Source: Klebsormidium nitens (Eukaryota > Streptophyta > Klebsormidiophyceae > Klebsormidiales > Klebsormidiaceae). Taken from it: 64,000 nt of DNA. Made by a program: the position numbers and the translations under genes. Numbering within the stretch: position 1 is the first letter of the stretch; each line of letters begins with the position of its first letter. Where the stretch lies: contig DF237125.1 in NCBI GenBank assembly GCA_000708835.1, forward strand, positions 96,564-160,563. The letters are read 5' to 3'. Below are positions 1 through 11,300 of the stretch, piece after piece. Under the pieces are notes generated by a model that saw nothing but the letters and a program-made list of their open reading frames with translations, had not been told where the DNA came from and ran no database searches.

Positions 1-2071
1 TGCGGAGTGCTTCTCCAATATAATGCAGACATGCCCCATAAGAGCTGCGCCGACGCCAGCAGGTCGGGAAACAATGAGGGCGACGGACAGCGGGTGATAA
101 GTAGGGCACGTCTTTGGGCAACCTTTCAAACCAGAGACCTGCAAGTCATGATTTGCTAATGGAACACCTACTTCTTTTCGTTCAGGTATGAAAAACACGG
201 CGTCCGTAAAGGAAGGAGCTGAGCAAGCGAAGTGGTGAGGATTCTGGATTGAGCAGGCTGAAAGGCTGTTGGATTGAACAGCGTACGAAGCTAGTCAGCT
301 CCTCAGAACATCGTAATACTAGTCGGCAAGTCCCTTGATAAGGCTCTAGGTCAGCCAGTTTGACTGAGTTTAACAACGTCGATGAAAGAGAGCTCGTCGG
401 ATCATACTTTAAAAATAGAATTATCTGCTTTTTGGCCTTCGATGCACATCAAATCTTCAAAATGCAAACGTACGAAGTCGAGCATCCTTCAACTTGGTCC
501 TTTAAGGACGTACTTCGGAAAAAATGAACTGGCGAGCACGGTTGCAACGCAGTGACCAGTTATGAGAATGTGTAGAATGCCGAACCGGGATTAGCTGGCC
601 GGGGCGCGGCCAAACATATGGCTGCTGAATAGAAGGATGCCAGTCACTCAAGCCTGAGCCCCCCTTGACTGAGCTCACTTTCTTAACGACGAGACCTAGC
701 ATGGTAGGGCGGCCGTACCGGCCATGTACGTCCTGGTGCTCAGTATGGCGCCAGGTGCCATGACGCGGCGCACGGCGCTGCATAGAACTGTTAAGTTACA
801 GAACTGAGCGCTGTCAGGCCGTTGATGCTTAGGCGCCATGCACGTACATGCTCAGAATGATTTCCACGTGAGCTGGTGTGCCAGCATGTGCACCCGTACG
901 CATGTGCAGTGTGCAGTGCGGCCAGCGAAGGGGCGGCTGCATAAGTAAGTCAATAGGTTCAACTGCAAGATCGCTTGGCGATAGGTGGCAACACCGTTTC
1001 AAGGCCTCTTCTTGTATCAACCTCAAATTGTTCGAATCCCTTTGACGATTCTGCCCTCTATTAGTCGGACAGGCATCCACATTTACGGACTGACATCGAC
1101 AACGTAGGTCAGCTTCGTGCCTTCGACCTCGCCATCCAATCTTTGTCGGCTACTTCGGGACTCATGCCTTACTTCAGCCTGAACGTAACGCTGAGATTTT
1201 ATGCCAAATGCTGAAAAGTTGGGGTCTTCGAAAATGCTTCCAATTTGGGGCTTGACGGCCGTCGTTCCTGGTGGACTACAAAGTGAAAAAGAGCAGCTCA
1301 TGAGTAAAGGATAACCTGTGAAAGGATTCAGATATCCGTGTTCTTATAGAGACGTGACTTTCTCGTAGAAAGACGGTTAAGCTTAACATGTAAACAACAT
1401 GGTTGCAAATGTGAGTCCCCAATCCGAATGGCACTCAAGCACCGCTCGGTTGACCGATCGTTATCATGTCGAACCTGTCGGATCCATTTAGACGATGACC
1501 TTCTCAGGACAGATATAATAGACTCTGAGCGGGCTCTGAGCTTGGAAGTATGAAGAAGAGATGCAAACGTCCCGAGGTAATGGGGACGCGTTCAGTTCAA
1601 AGCTAATTTATCGTCTGGCATGGATGCGGATCAATCTTTATGTTCACGAGCCACGTTTTCAATATTTCATCCAAGTCAAAGTGCATGTTTTGTGTGCACA
1701 ATTCCACGTACTCATTATGCCCGATCCTGCCGCACCATATGTAAAGTCCCAGAATGCTCCGAATGTCGCTAACTTCGGTTTTACGCGCTAAGATCGATGA
1801 TCCTTTAGGACTAATCAATCGAGTCGCGGGTTTACGAGGCGGCGCGCTGCACTGCATGCCCGGGCGCCTTGCATGCCGCGAGTCGGGACGAGCGCGCGCG
1901 GCGGGCGGCAGAGGTTTTGCAGTGACCTACCGTTGAGCGGGAGGCCGCACGCGCGCGGCTTGCAAGGGGCGGCCGCGCAGTGGTCCTGGCGCGACCGTCA
2001 AAGCTCAGTGCATGACGCCAATGAATGAGAGGACTTTGCTTTAGGACTTCAGCTGTAGCTTGGTTAGAAAA
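1..2071. other. 5' flank of the BTB gene, no intact gene
   Basis: No intact gene is recognisable here. The stretch holds the broken START-type exon listed separately at 965-1178 (minus strand). Around 830-930 the sequence is rich in CATG, GTAC, ACGT and TGCA tetramers, like the intergenic tracts further right. The last 250 bases before the BTB start codon (about 1840-2000) are strongly GC- and CpG-rich, as expected of a promoter-proximal region, but I see no clear TATA box. Confidence 0.5.
965..1178 (-). pseudogene. Broken copy of the last exon of the START-like gene
   Basis: About 214 bp on the minus strand aligns without large gaps to the last exon of the START/Coq10-like gene at 5364-5588. 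The copy keeps the acceptor CAG and the first residues AEVRH-SRSS-QRLDGEVEGTKL-YVV-VSP. The next codon, CAA in the intact gene, is TAA here. A further 1-base deletion lies in the stretch matching GAGATAGGGAGC. Similarity stops at the exon's acceptor side and just before the intact gene's stop codon; neither intron nor the other two exons are matched nearby. It is therefore a dead, single-exon duplicate, possibly a retrocopy end or a short segmental duplication with lost flanks. Confidence 0.8.
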
Positions 2072-3325
2072 ATGGCGGCTGCTGGCGACGCAGCTGACCC
2101 TGAATCACTGACATTTCTATTCAACAATTCAGAGGATTCCGATGTCTTGCTAACGCTTCAAATAGCAGGAGAGAGTGGTCAGGGGAGGGGGCAGCACGAT
2201 GCAGAATTCGACACTGTACTAAATCTGCACAGCACAGTTCTAAGGAAGCACAGCAAGTTCTTTGATACTCTTCTTTCAGAAAGATGGACCGGAAACGATA
2301 CACACGCAAGCAGGACTACTGTGACTCTGAAAGGATGCGAAGATGCAGGAAAGCCTGCATATGAATCCGTCCTTCAGTATATGTACAACATGGAGAACGG
2401 TCACTATGCGCCTGAGAGAAAACTCTTTTGCAATGTAGAAGGTGCAATTAGAATCTTCCGTGCTGCCAATCGTCTAGAAATGCTGTCACTACGGCAGAAA
2501 GCTCTGGATTACCTTGCGGCAGTGCCCTGGAGTGAAGAAGCGAAAGAAAGCATTGAAGAACTTTGCAAAGGAGATATCGGCGACGACATACAGCCCTTGC
2601 AAGCGCGTCTAGGGCCCAAACCAGCTTTCAGCGATGACCTGAAAGAGAAAATAGTTAGCCAGTTGTTGGATGACGAAGATTATAGCGAGCATGTCGTAGC
2701 CAACCTCTCTGAACTCATCAAGGTTGGTGCCTTCAAGGACGCCATGCTTGATAAGGTCTTGGGAGATCTCCTAAGGACATTGAGGGGATGGCGGGACAAC
2801 ATGAACAACGACAAGTCCTGGGATCTAGAAACGACGGGACGCTTTGTTCGCAGCCTCCGCTTGGCGATGAAGGCAGCGCTGGAAAGTGGTCGCAACGTCT
2901 CTCCAATTCTGGACATGTTACAAGAGGACTGCGAAAAGTGGAGCGGCATCTTGTCAATGAATTCTGATACCAATGAAAATAACAAGGAGTGGAGAGAACT
3001 CTTCCAGGAGCACTTCTATCAACATCTGATCAAGGTCTCAATGAGCGGAAAGCCGCCATTTATGAACGCACAACGGGCCTTGGTTGTGAGACTCTGGGTT
3101 CCCCTGGATCTTGAGGAGGTCAATCAGCTGGATGTGAAGACGCTATTACGAGAGAAGCAAGTTGCCGCTGATGTCATGGACGTCTTGAGTACGCTCTCAT
3201 CAAGCGAACAGGATGACATTTATGAGGAGTGGCTGCCTGACCTCTTCGATATGGCGGCGTGGGTTCCGCGGTTGAAGGACTCGCTAAGAGTACGTTTCCT
3301 TCTGGAATTCAGTACCTTCATTTGA
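2072..3325 (+). CDS. BTB/POZ domain protein, plant At1g63850-like
   Basis: A 417-residue protein. The BTB/POZ fold spans about residues 20-115 (SDVLLTLQ near residue 23, then the typical HSTVLRKHSKFFDTLLSERW helix). It is followed by a BACK-like helical part with AANRLEMLSLRQKALDYL and AVPWSEE, the hallmark of plant BTB proteins such as At1g63850 and At3g05675. BTB proteins of this kind are usually substrate adaptors of CUL3 ubiquitin ligases; that role is family knowledge, not shown here. I chose the ATG at 2072 (AAAAATGGCGGC). A TTG codon upstream in frame is not a likely start. The 3' end is uncertain. The frame stops at 3323-3325, but a GTACGT donor at 3290 could join, in phase, to an acceptor at 3486. 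That would add a short exon 3487-3555 ending in a basic tail (NPKKRKTPDS), giving 428 residues. Confidence 0.85.
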   Translation: MAAAGDAADPESLTFLFNNSEDSDVLLTLQIAGESGQGRGQHDAEFDTVLNLHSTVLRKHSKFFDTLLSERWTGNDTHASRTTVTLKGCEDAGKPAYESVLQYMYNMENGHYAPERKLFCNVEGAIRIFRAANRLEMLSLRQKALDYLAAVPWSEEAKESIEELCKGDIGDDIQPLQARLGPKPAFSDDLKEKIVSQLLDDEDYSEHVVANLSELIKVGAFKDAMLDKVLGDLLRTLRGWRDNMNNDKSWDLETTGRFVRSLRLAMKAALESGRNVSPILDMLQEDCEKWSGILSMNSDTNENNKEWRELFQEHFYQHLIKVSMSGKPPFMNAQRALVVRLWVPLDLEEVNQLDVKTLLREKQVAADVMDVLSTLSSSEQDDIYEEWLPDLFDMAAWVPRLKDSLRVRFLLEFSTFI

Positions 3326-5363
3326 GCTTAGGTGATCCTTAGAAGTTTGTCATGCTTGGAAGCGATCAGATCAAGCGTTCCATTGTGGAAGAATGTGCAT
3401 ATTGCACATCCAAATTCGCTTGACGGGTTCTTACATTACCAAAATTGCACAACAATTCTGATCTAGATGAGGTAATGCTTTTGCAGGAGAGATGCCTGCC
3501 TTTACACGTCAGCAGCCGATACAACCCCAAGAAACGAAAGACCCCAGACTCATGACAGGTAAGCCTGGCCACCGATGACAGCGACAAGAAACAGTCGCTT
3601 GGGTTAAACCTTCGCACCAGCTTTTCAACGGCTGCACCTATCCATTCGACGTCCTTCAGGTAAGGAATGACGGGGTCTTCAAATGAAAGCAATCCTGACC
3701 GCATTTTCAGGTTTTCCAAGTGTAGGGTACGTTGCAAAGTATGGTTTTGATTTTTGAAAGCCGTACAGAGCTGTTATGAGAGGATGCTTTGGGAAGGACC
3801 TTGACAGGTGAAGACTCGTTTGAGCTGCATCCATTCTCTTTCGAACGAGGTCTTTTGAGCACTCGAAAGCTACTCCGGGATACCGGCTTCATCTAACGTG
3901 CTCCATCAGTGCTTCCAACACCAGCAGTCGACAATCTAAGAAGCGGCTGATAAGAGGGCTCAGAACGCTACGTCTTCAGGCGACAGCCCTTCAGAATTCA
4001 GACTAAAGACGGGCAATTGATCTGGAACCTGGGTTTAGAGGAAACCACGATTCTCTTGTTCAGGTGGAAGCGCATTAAGGCCGAGCCTCGGAGGCTGAGC
4101 AACCATTGCCAGGGCAAGCTAGTACAGATGCGGCATGTTTTGGTAAGAAGCTGAAAATCCGCGGCTCGACGAGCACATAAAGAGTCGGCTAAGTTCAAAG
4201 GATCACTTTCTTGCAGTCCGACTGCTTGCATGCTCTTAACAATCGATCGCAACTGAATGACCAATTGGTTTCGGCCCGGTCTTCAAGGGCAGTGTACTCT
4301 CGGATCAAAGCTTATAGAAACTGAGTGAGCTCAAATCGTTATTGATCATGCGCACTACGGGCAAGCCTGAGCAAGGTGCGATACTCTTCAGATTTACAGC
4401 TCACAATCTCAGTGTACCACGGTCACTCGAGAGGCCGGTGACTCTAGCTACTTCGGTGGACAGCTCCTGATGGCTGTATACGGTCCTCAAGTCTACGTCT
4501 ATATCATTACATCCCAACAATCCGACATTAATAAGTTAGGTGGATGACCATCATGCGCGGTATTAAGCGAATGTTTTCCGCACTATGGTTGTCTAATAAT
4601 CGACCGTAAAGCGCGGCCGCGGACATTCACACTGATGGTCGCATCATTTAAAAGATATGTTGCATGCAGCCTTTCGGTCTACTAAGCTAGCTCAAGTGAA
4701 TTCATGGCCGCCATGCCAGAGCACGCATCATTTAAATGATGCGTGCTCTGGCATGGCGGCCATAGCCAACTGAGGCATGCTATAGTATACGTTGAGGCAT
4801 GTGACGGTCGGACGGCGTTAGTACCGCATATGCATCATGTAATACTCGATCGATTGACACGTACATCATGCAAGTTGGCGACTGCATGGCAACGATGCGC
4901 GGCATCATTCGTGCATTTTAACTTAAACCCACAATCAACTAAAGATAAGTGCCTGAACGATGTATGATCACGCAAGCTGATTTGTTGGATGATGTATACG
5001 GTTAATTCTCTTTCCAAACCCCGTAGATAATTGCATTGAAATCGGTTAAGATGGCGGCCAGCGAAGCACCGGCACTGCTTACGATGGCAGCACGGCGCAT
5101 AGCCTGGCAGAGCTGGAGCAGAAGGCTGGCGCGGCAGCGAACCCATGTCGAAAGGCAGCCTAAATTGATGTAGCTGGATCGAAGCTCACACTCATACTGA
5201 TACCCAAAGCAGACTTGAACGCGCTCGTTACTACGTCGTGACGTTTTGACCCGGCAGGCTCAGGGTGGTCGCAGTGGTTGCCGTCCCAGGCCATGACGGA
5301 ACGCTTATCGAAACGATTGATTCGTTGGGGACCGTATGCTAAAAATTCATACCGAAGGGGCTC
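3326..5363. other. Convergent intergenic region with palindrome-rich tract
   Basis: This lies between the 3' ends of the BTB gene (+) and the START-like gene (-), 2.0 kb stop to stop. The part 3326-4500 shows no recognisable gene, apart from the possible extra BTB exon at 3487-3555. From about 4550 to 5000 the sequence changes character and becomes rich in palindromic words (GCGGCCGC, GCATGC, CTATAG, GTATAC, CGATCGAT). It contains the perfect 60-bp palindrome listed separately. A 40-codon frame at 5051-5173 (+), starting MAASEAPALL, sits in a GC-rich patch; I cannot assign it. Confidence 0.6.
4704..4763. repeat. Perfect 60-bp palindrome, 30-bp arms, no spacer
   Basis: Positions 4704-4733 are followed directly by their exact reverse complement at 4734-4763, centred on TTTAAA. 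The match ends sharply on both sides (C at 4703, A at 4764). It sits in the convergent intergenic tract and could extrude as a cruciform or be read as a hairpin RNA. No coding role is evident. Confidence 0.97.
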
Positions 5364-7567
5364 TCATGATGTTGCAAGGACTCCTGGCGGTAGGTGGCAA
5401 CATCGTTTCAAGGCCTCCTCTTGTATCGACCTCAAATTGCTCCCTATCTCCTTGACAATTCTGCCCTCTATTAGGCGGACAGGCATCCACATTTGCGGAC
5501 TGACTTCGACAACGTAGGACAGCTTCGTACCTTCAACTTCGCCATCCAATCTTTGCCCGCTACTTCGGGAGTCGTGCCTTACTTCAGCCTGTCCAAAGCG
5601 GACGCATACTTTTACGATTGGATTGGAAAAAATGTCCATCAATTATCAGCCCTTCAAAGACTCGAAGTAGTAGACTCAGAAAGTTTTAGTGTCCACTGCT
5701 TTCTGCGAAGCCGGGACAGTCCAGAATCATTCAGGAGTCACGGGTGAGCTAAGAGGACGCGCAAATCCTATGCGTTGGACAATTGTTTCTCGCTGTTCAA
5801 TAATTACCGAGGACACGGACAAGTTTCACATGCACACCCTTCTGTGGAACTATTCCAAAACGCCGTACTCCATGAACACCCGAATGTCCTTTCCGGCTTC
5901 GACAACATTCTAACTTAGGCAGGCGGACAGTCGAAGTGGTACCGTTCAAGATAATTGTGTAGGACATGAAATGCACTCTCGAGCCTCGCTCTTTTAAGAT
6001 GGCAAGCTTCTCGGATGTCTCTTGAAACTCAAGACAGTCCCTTGTTTAAACCTCCCCCTTCTAAGGTGGCGCGACGGAATGTAGCCCAGCCCCTCAATGT
6101 CCTGTCGTCCAAATTTGGAAAGAAAAGTGAGCGCGCCCCATGAAGACCAGAATGCAACTCAATATCTGAGTATGACGAGCATTGCAGATGCTGACCTGCT
6201 CCATTCTCCAGACGCCCTCGAACTTTTGGAAGTCCCCGTCTAGTTGCCGGAACTCGATTTCTCGCGTCCCTTCTGCCAGCGTTTCTTCTGGCACTTCTTC
6301 GACCTCCATGACAATGCGTGCAGAGAACTTGGCGCCAAAGGCAACATCCTGCTCACCAACCTGTTGCACAGAATAGACGATTCGGGACTTCCTGCAGTGT
6401 CGCGCAGCTTGCCTTTCTGAAAGAACCGATCTGTAATGAAAGAACTTCTTGTTGCCAGAACGTTCGGTTGCCTTCAATGAGGACTACAGTTCGAGTCTGA
6501 CTTTTTCGACCGAAAACTTGCAAGCGAAACCTTCCTGAAGATGTTGATACACTTGCATGACAAATCTGGATTCGATCTACACTGAACGAAGTATCTGCAG
6601 GGATTTCTCGAAGACTGGCGATACAAATGGTTCGCAACCTGCAAATCGCCTGGTTGAAAGTCTTGGCTGAAAGCCCCAAAGAACGCTTCTGAAACCGTCC
6701 GAAGCTGCCTTTCAGATGTATCCGAGATGTCAGATTCCTAAGATGAGCGTTTGAAGACCATCAATTGAAGACCGTCAGATGACCAGATGAGCGTGCTTCG
6801 CGCTTCTCCTTCAGGCAGGGGACAGCGCACCTGAGCTCACGAGTCCTGACAATAAGACGCAATGCAAAGCTGTTTTCCATGGCCCAGGAAAACAGAGGCA
6901 TTCAGAAAGTCTCTGAGTTATAAACGAGCTGCGTGAGAGGCAACAAGCTCTTTCAGATGATCAAGCCCTCAGAAACTTTGGCACCTGCATTCTTTGGAGC
7001 CAAGCCCTGAGAGTCACTTCATGGGTAAGACATATCATTCACAGAAGTTGGACCATAGAGAAAAGCGTAAAGGCAGGTGAAAAGACAGGCCCCCACCTGC
7101 AGCAGCTTTGCCCCCCGGGGCCGTCGCTCCAACACCTCGTTGACCACCAGGCCTGGGATGATGTCAGCGAGGCTGCCGTAATCCGTCAGCACTCCCCACA
7201 CCACATACACTGGGGCGCACACGTCGACGCTTGCTTCGATGCGCCTCATGTTACGCCCCACTTTCTCTATAGCCACTGCGACCTCCTCAAAAGTTCCCTC
7301 AAGCGCAGTCTCGTCTACCATTTCTTCACTACTTGTTTCTTCACTAGGGAGAGAACAGCAAACTTGGCTTTTTCTACCCCTTCGATGTAAAGGTGGTGCT
7401 ATCCTTCTTGCGACGTTCAAGTCTGAGAAAAGCACTGCCCGCCTAGGAACTTGCATATCACTGGCCAATGAACTGAAGCGCAAACCAGTGCCGGCCTGGT
7501 GGCAACTGCACTTTGAAGCGGGCCCACTATGTAAGTTGCTGGCACAACTTCTTAACTTTCTTCTCAT
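5364..7567 (-). CDS. Plastid START/Coq10-like (SRPBCC) protein, At4g01650-like
   Basis: Three exons on the minus strand: 7567-7097, 6360-6196 and 5588-5364, all phase 0, giving 286 residues. Residues 1 to about 70 are Arg/Ser-rich with a CCSL site near 71, a likely chloroplast transit peptide. The SRPBCC fold runs from about 107 to 275, with VLTDYGSLADIIPGLVV in exon 1, GDFQKFEGVWRMEQ in exon 2, and MWMPVRLIEGRIVKEIGSNL in exon 3. This matches the Arabidopsis At4g01650 class (polyketide cyclase/dehydrase and lipid transport superfamily), whose ligand is not established as far as I know. I chose the ATG at 7567 because it gives the transit peptide; the ATG at residue 38 is an alternative. Donors are CAG|GTGGGG and CAG|GTCAGC. 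The gene is divergent from symplekin, 801 bp between start codons. Its last exon has a broken copy at 965-1178. Confidence 0.88.
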
Positions 7568-8368
7568 ATTTGTACCACCTTCTGGAAGACTTTCTGAGAG
7601 TGTATGCCGGTCACTAGAATGTCGCAAAAGCCCAAATCTCTGAGGGTGTGCATGAAGGCACCCTTGTTGGCGCAAGCATTCTTCAGCAAGACCGAGATTA
7701 CTCTGGGCCCTGCGTGCATTGAACTCATGGAATGAGCGCGTGCCCGTTTGTACACCAGGACAGTGCATGCACGCTCCCCCGTGCATATTGGCCACTGTAT
7801 CAAAGTTGCAGCAACAGCTGCTGAACCTAGGATGACGGTTGAAGCGGTGGTCGCTGGCAGGACTCAAACGCTGGCTCCAGCATGCAAATGTCCTTACTGA
7901 CGCTAGACCAAGGAGCAGAAATGGCTGCAGAATCCCAATTGCTAGAAGTGGCGGTGTGTGGAAAGAGCTTTGACTCAGTGACCTTTAATGAACGGCCCCT
8001 CCTCAATCTCTTTCTCCTGCCTCCTTCCTCCGAAATGCTGCCTTGTCTAGGAAATCCACAGGCCAGGCAAGGTGCTTCAACTAGATCGAGCTGGAAGTGA
8101 AGTTGGTTCTGGACGTTCTCAAAATCAAGCGACGGCCTTCATTTCTCACTTCAACTTCAAGTGACCAACTTTCAACGGCTGGCAACTCAGAACTTCTGCC
8201 ACCTCAGATACTCTGGTCAATCTTTGCGCACAGTGACATGGTCAATGTGGCATGAGCAGAGCGTCCAACAACTTGCATAATTTATCCTCCCAGTGCCAGT
8301 CCTGGATCCTGCAATGGCGCTCTCTTTTTCTTGCAAGTAGTTCAACACATCTCTTTGGAGGCTTCACG
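7568..8368. promoter_or_regulatory. Divergent promoter region, START-like gene / symplekin
   Basis: An 801-bp gap between two start codons that point away from each other, so it must hold both promoters. I see a TGACTCA bZIP-like word near 7972 but no clear TATA box. The opposite-strand open frames across 7564-7867 look like chance readings upstream of the START-like start codon. Confidence 0.5.
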
Positions 8369-11300
8369 ATGGCCAGCGCAGAGGAGGAGATTGCGCGGCA
8401 CCTGACTGCGTGCCGGCAGAGCGGGGGCGAGGGCGCCTTAGAGCATTTGCAGGCGGCGCAGAGCATTTTGCTGCAGCACCCCTCCGAGCTGCTGCCGCGT
8501 TTCTTGCCGGACGTTCTGGAGCTGCAGGACGCGCCACTTGGCGCCGCCAGGAGATGGCTGGCAGAGTGAGAGGTTTTCCCGATTGCTAGGGTGGTATGTT
8601 TCACCCAATCACCCCTGGCACAGAGCTGAAAGGGTGCTGAGAGTGGCGAGGCTCAGAAAAAACTCGCTCAGCGAATTTCCAGAAACAGAGTCATTGTGAT
8701 TAGAATATCAGGCGGTTGCATTTCGAATACCAGGGTGGTGTTAATGCTGGCGCCTTGGCGTGGCTGATACAATGGCTTGATTTCGGGGCCAAGCATGAAA
8801 GCAATTTTATGTATAGCTAGCCACCAAGCTGGGAGGTGGCCGTTGAACTCCGTTCGTGGAAGTACTGACTAAGAATCAGGAATGAGCGGGGGTTTGTGTT
8901 TGATTGCAAACCCTGCTGATATTAGCTCAACCCTCGTGCATTGTCCATGTTGATCAGCTTGTTTTGACTTGCAGGATTGAACAGCCACAGCCTAATGCTT
9001 CTGAAAAAGTTCAATCAGAGAATGCTGAGGTGCTGGCAGAGGTGCCCAATCAATCCAACGGGAGTTCTGAAATGGTTTTCAGTCTTGTTTAGAGAGTTGA
9101 TATTCGCCACTGATTCTGGGGGTTCCGTCATATCTCCGGTGATGCTTCCGGGCTTCAGCAGGTTTGGGGTTTTCCTGGAGAACTCTTCCAAGGTTACTGT
9201 GCGGAAATACCGTATCCATTCGGCAACCTTACCAGCCAGAAACTAACCAGGCACTAACTATGGGTTTCCAGATCTCTGGAGGCCGCTGGTTTGGCAGTCC
9301 CGTCCCTGCTGGTGTCCATACTCCCCACCCTACAGCGCCTGCTTTCGGACAGCCAGCCAGGGGTGGTCAAGCGGACGCTCCAAACCGGGCGCCTGCTCAT
9401 GCCCGAAGTGATGCGCCAGATGTTGCAGGTAGAAGGCCCGTTGTTACTTGTGACGTTGGGGCAAAGGGTTTTCTGTGGTTCGATGAGCTGAGAGTCGGTG
9501 GACGAATTGGGTGCACTTTGAACTGAGATCTGGTTGGATGGTTCTTGGTTGTGTTGCGTTCTGATTTGTTGAAATCTGGAGAAGCTCCAAAGCACAAGGG
9601 AGTTTCGAAAGCTCTCCAAAAGCTAGAACTGGGTTTGGCTAGACGGGCAAGAGGCTAACCGACTGTTGAGTTTTAAAAGCTGTTCTCAAGGATCACAAGT
9701 TGACTGATGGGTTGGCTGGAGTAGTGTTAGCTTTGAGCAATTTGCCCGAGATGTATTTTGATAAGCGTGCAACCCACCTTGGTTGAGATTCAAAGGTGTG
9801 TGACAAACTCGGTTGAGGATTGTACAAATGTCAGATTCGTCACAGACCCAGAAGATTGTTCTCTTGAATCTTAACAAGGAAAGAAAACGTAACTGAACGG
9901 TTTTTAAGGGGATGAAGACTCAGATCGGAAACACTCGTGCGCAGGACTTCAAGCCAGAGAGTGACTCGGCATCAGAGATGGCCCGCCTCTGGGAGGCCGC
10001 GCGGCAGTTCAAAGATGCGGCAGTAGCAACTGCCCTGCAAGTGAGCCCGATTTTCGATTTTGCCAACCCATTCTCGAAATTGCTCTTTAAATCCCTTCAG
10101 GACGTCGTACATATTGGTCAAGCAGCCTGAGAAATCTTTGCATTGGATTCCACAGTCTTGTAGTACTTTCTTTGCAGTTTCCGTCGTCTTCAGGCCTTTC
10201 TTGCAAGGTCTGATTGGAATCAAAACACTCTGAAGTCCATAGGCAACGTACACTAATAGGAAAGGGCGTACAGCAGATCAAGAGCCAAAAGCCAGACAAT
10301 GTGCGGCCCATTTTGAACCTCCTGGTGACATCTGCAGCACATTAACAGTGGGGTTCGTCTGTATGGGGTCAAGTTCACGGAGGCGGTGATCCTGCTCTAC
10401 ACCCCCCAAACAACCACCTCAGCAACTATAGAGAACGGTGAGGACTTGGAGATGGTCCAAATCGCAGACTGCCCTCAAGGGATACACGGGGCTGACTGCG
10501 GTGCATGTATCCAAATGGTGTCGAACTCATGGTGCTTACGAGATGATAATCTCATTCGGAAGGTCCTAGCGTCTCGATCACGTTGATGTATTCGACTTTA
10601 AACGAATCTTTTTGACAATGAAGAGCTTCTGTAACTGCTATTTTCCCCTCGACGCAACAAGTGCCCGCCACTTCCGGCCTCTTTCTGTTCAAGTGAAGAA
10701 GGCTTGACTTGTCAAGAATGATATGAGTCATATGAAAGGAGTCTACTTTTACCGGCTTTTCTGCAATCACCAAGGAGCATGTTTCTCAAGCCAGCCCTCA
10801 AAATTGTAACCTGCTTCGGCGCAACTGTGAAGAGTTCAAATTCGTTGCCTGTAGGTTCTGCATACACTGCGGTGCACGCCGGTCTCGTCCCGCCAGGTCA
10901 CCCTCTGTTGGACTCAAGCCTGCTGGCGGTCGACGCGACGCGCCACCTGGCATCCCTCCTGGGCCAGTTACGTGGACCCTCTGCTTATTCCATACCCACT
11001 CCAGTCATGCTGGTCCTCATAAGCAGGTGAGGCGCTGTCGAATCAAAAATACTGAACGTTAGTCTTTGATTTAGGTCGTCATATCGCTTCAGACCACAAA
11101 TGCTCTGTGCCTGATTAGCAGGCGCGGTGTCATTCAAGGAACAGAAGCGTCAGTTTTGGGTCCGGCCATCCGACTGATGATTTGAGAACGCTTTATATTG
11201 GTGAGCTTTTCTAAGCATTCCAGCAAAATCGATTTTTGCGGTCGACGTCGCGCCTAAACATGCGCAACGTCGACTGATGCTACTCGCATGCTGCTTGAAG

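Noticed and set aside
3366-3737. Open frame of about 120 codons on the minus strand downstream of the BTB gene
   Set aside because: No recognisable domain and no clean splice partners. It overlaps the possible extra BTB exon on the other strand.
5051-5173. 40-codon frame (+) starting MAASEAPALL in a GC-rich patch
   Set aside because: It could be a first exon or microprotein, but nothing downstream continues it and I cannot identify it.
8974-9092. Possible extra symplekin exon after a TTGACTTGCAG acceptor
   Set aside because: It would keep phase on entry, but the translation does not resemble symplekin. Joining exon 1 directly to 9272 gives the family sequence WLAE-SLEAAG-LAVPSLL.
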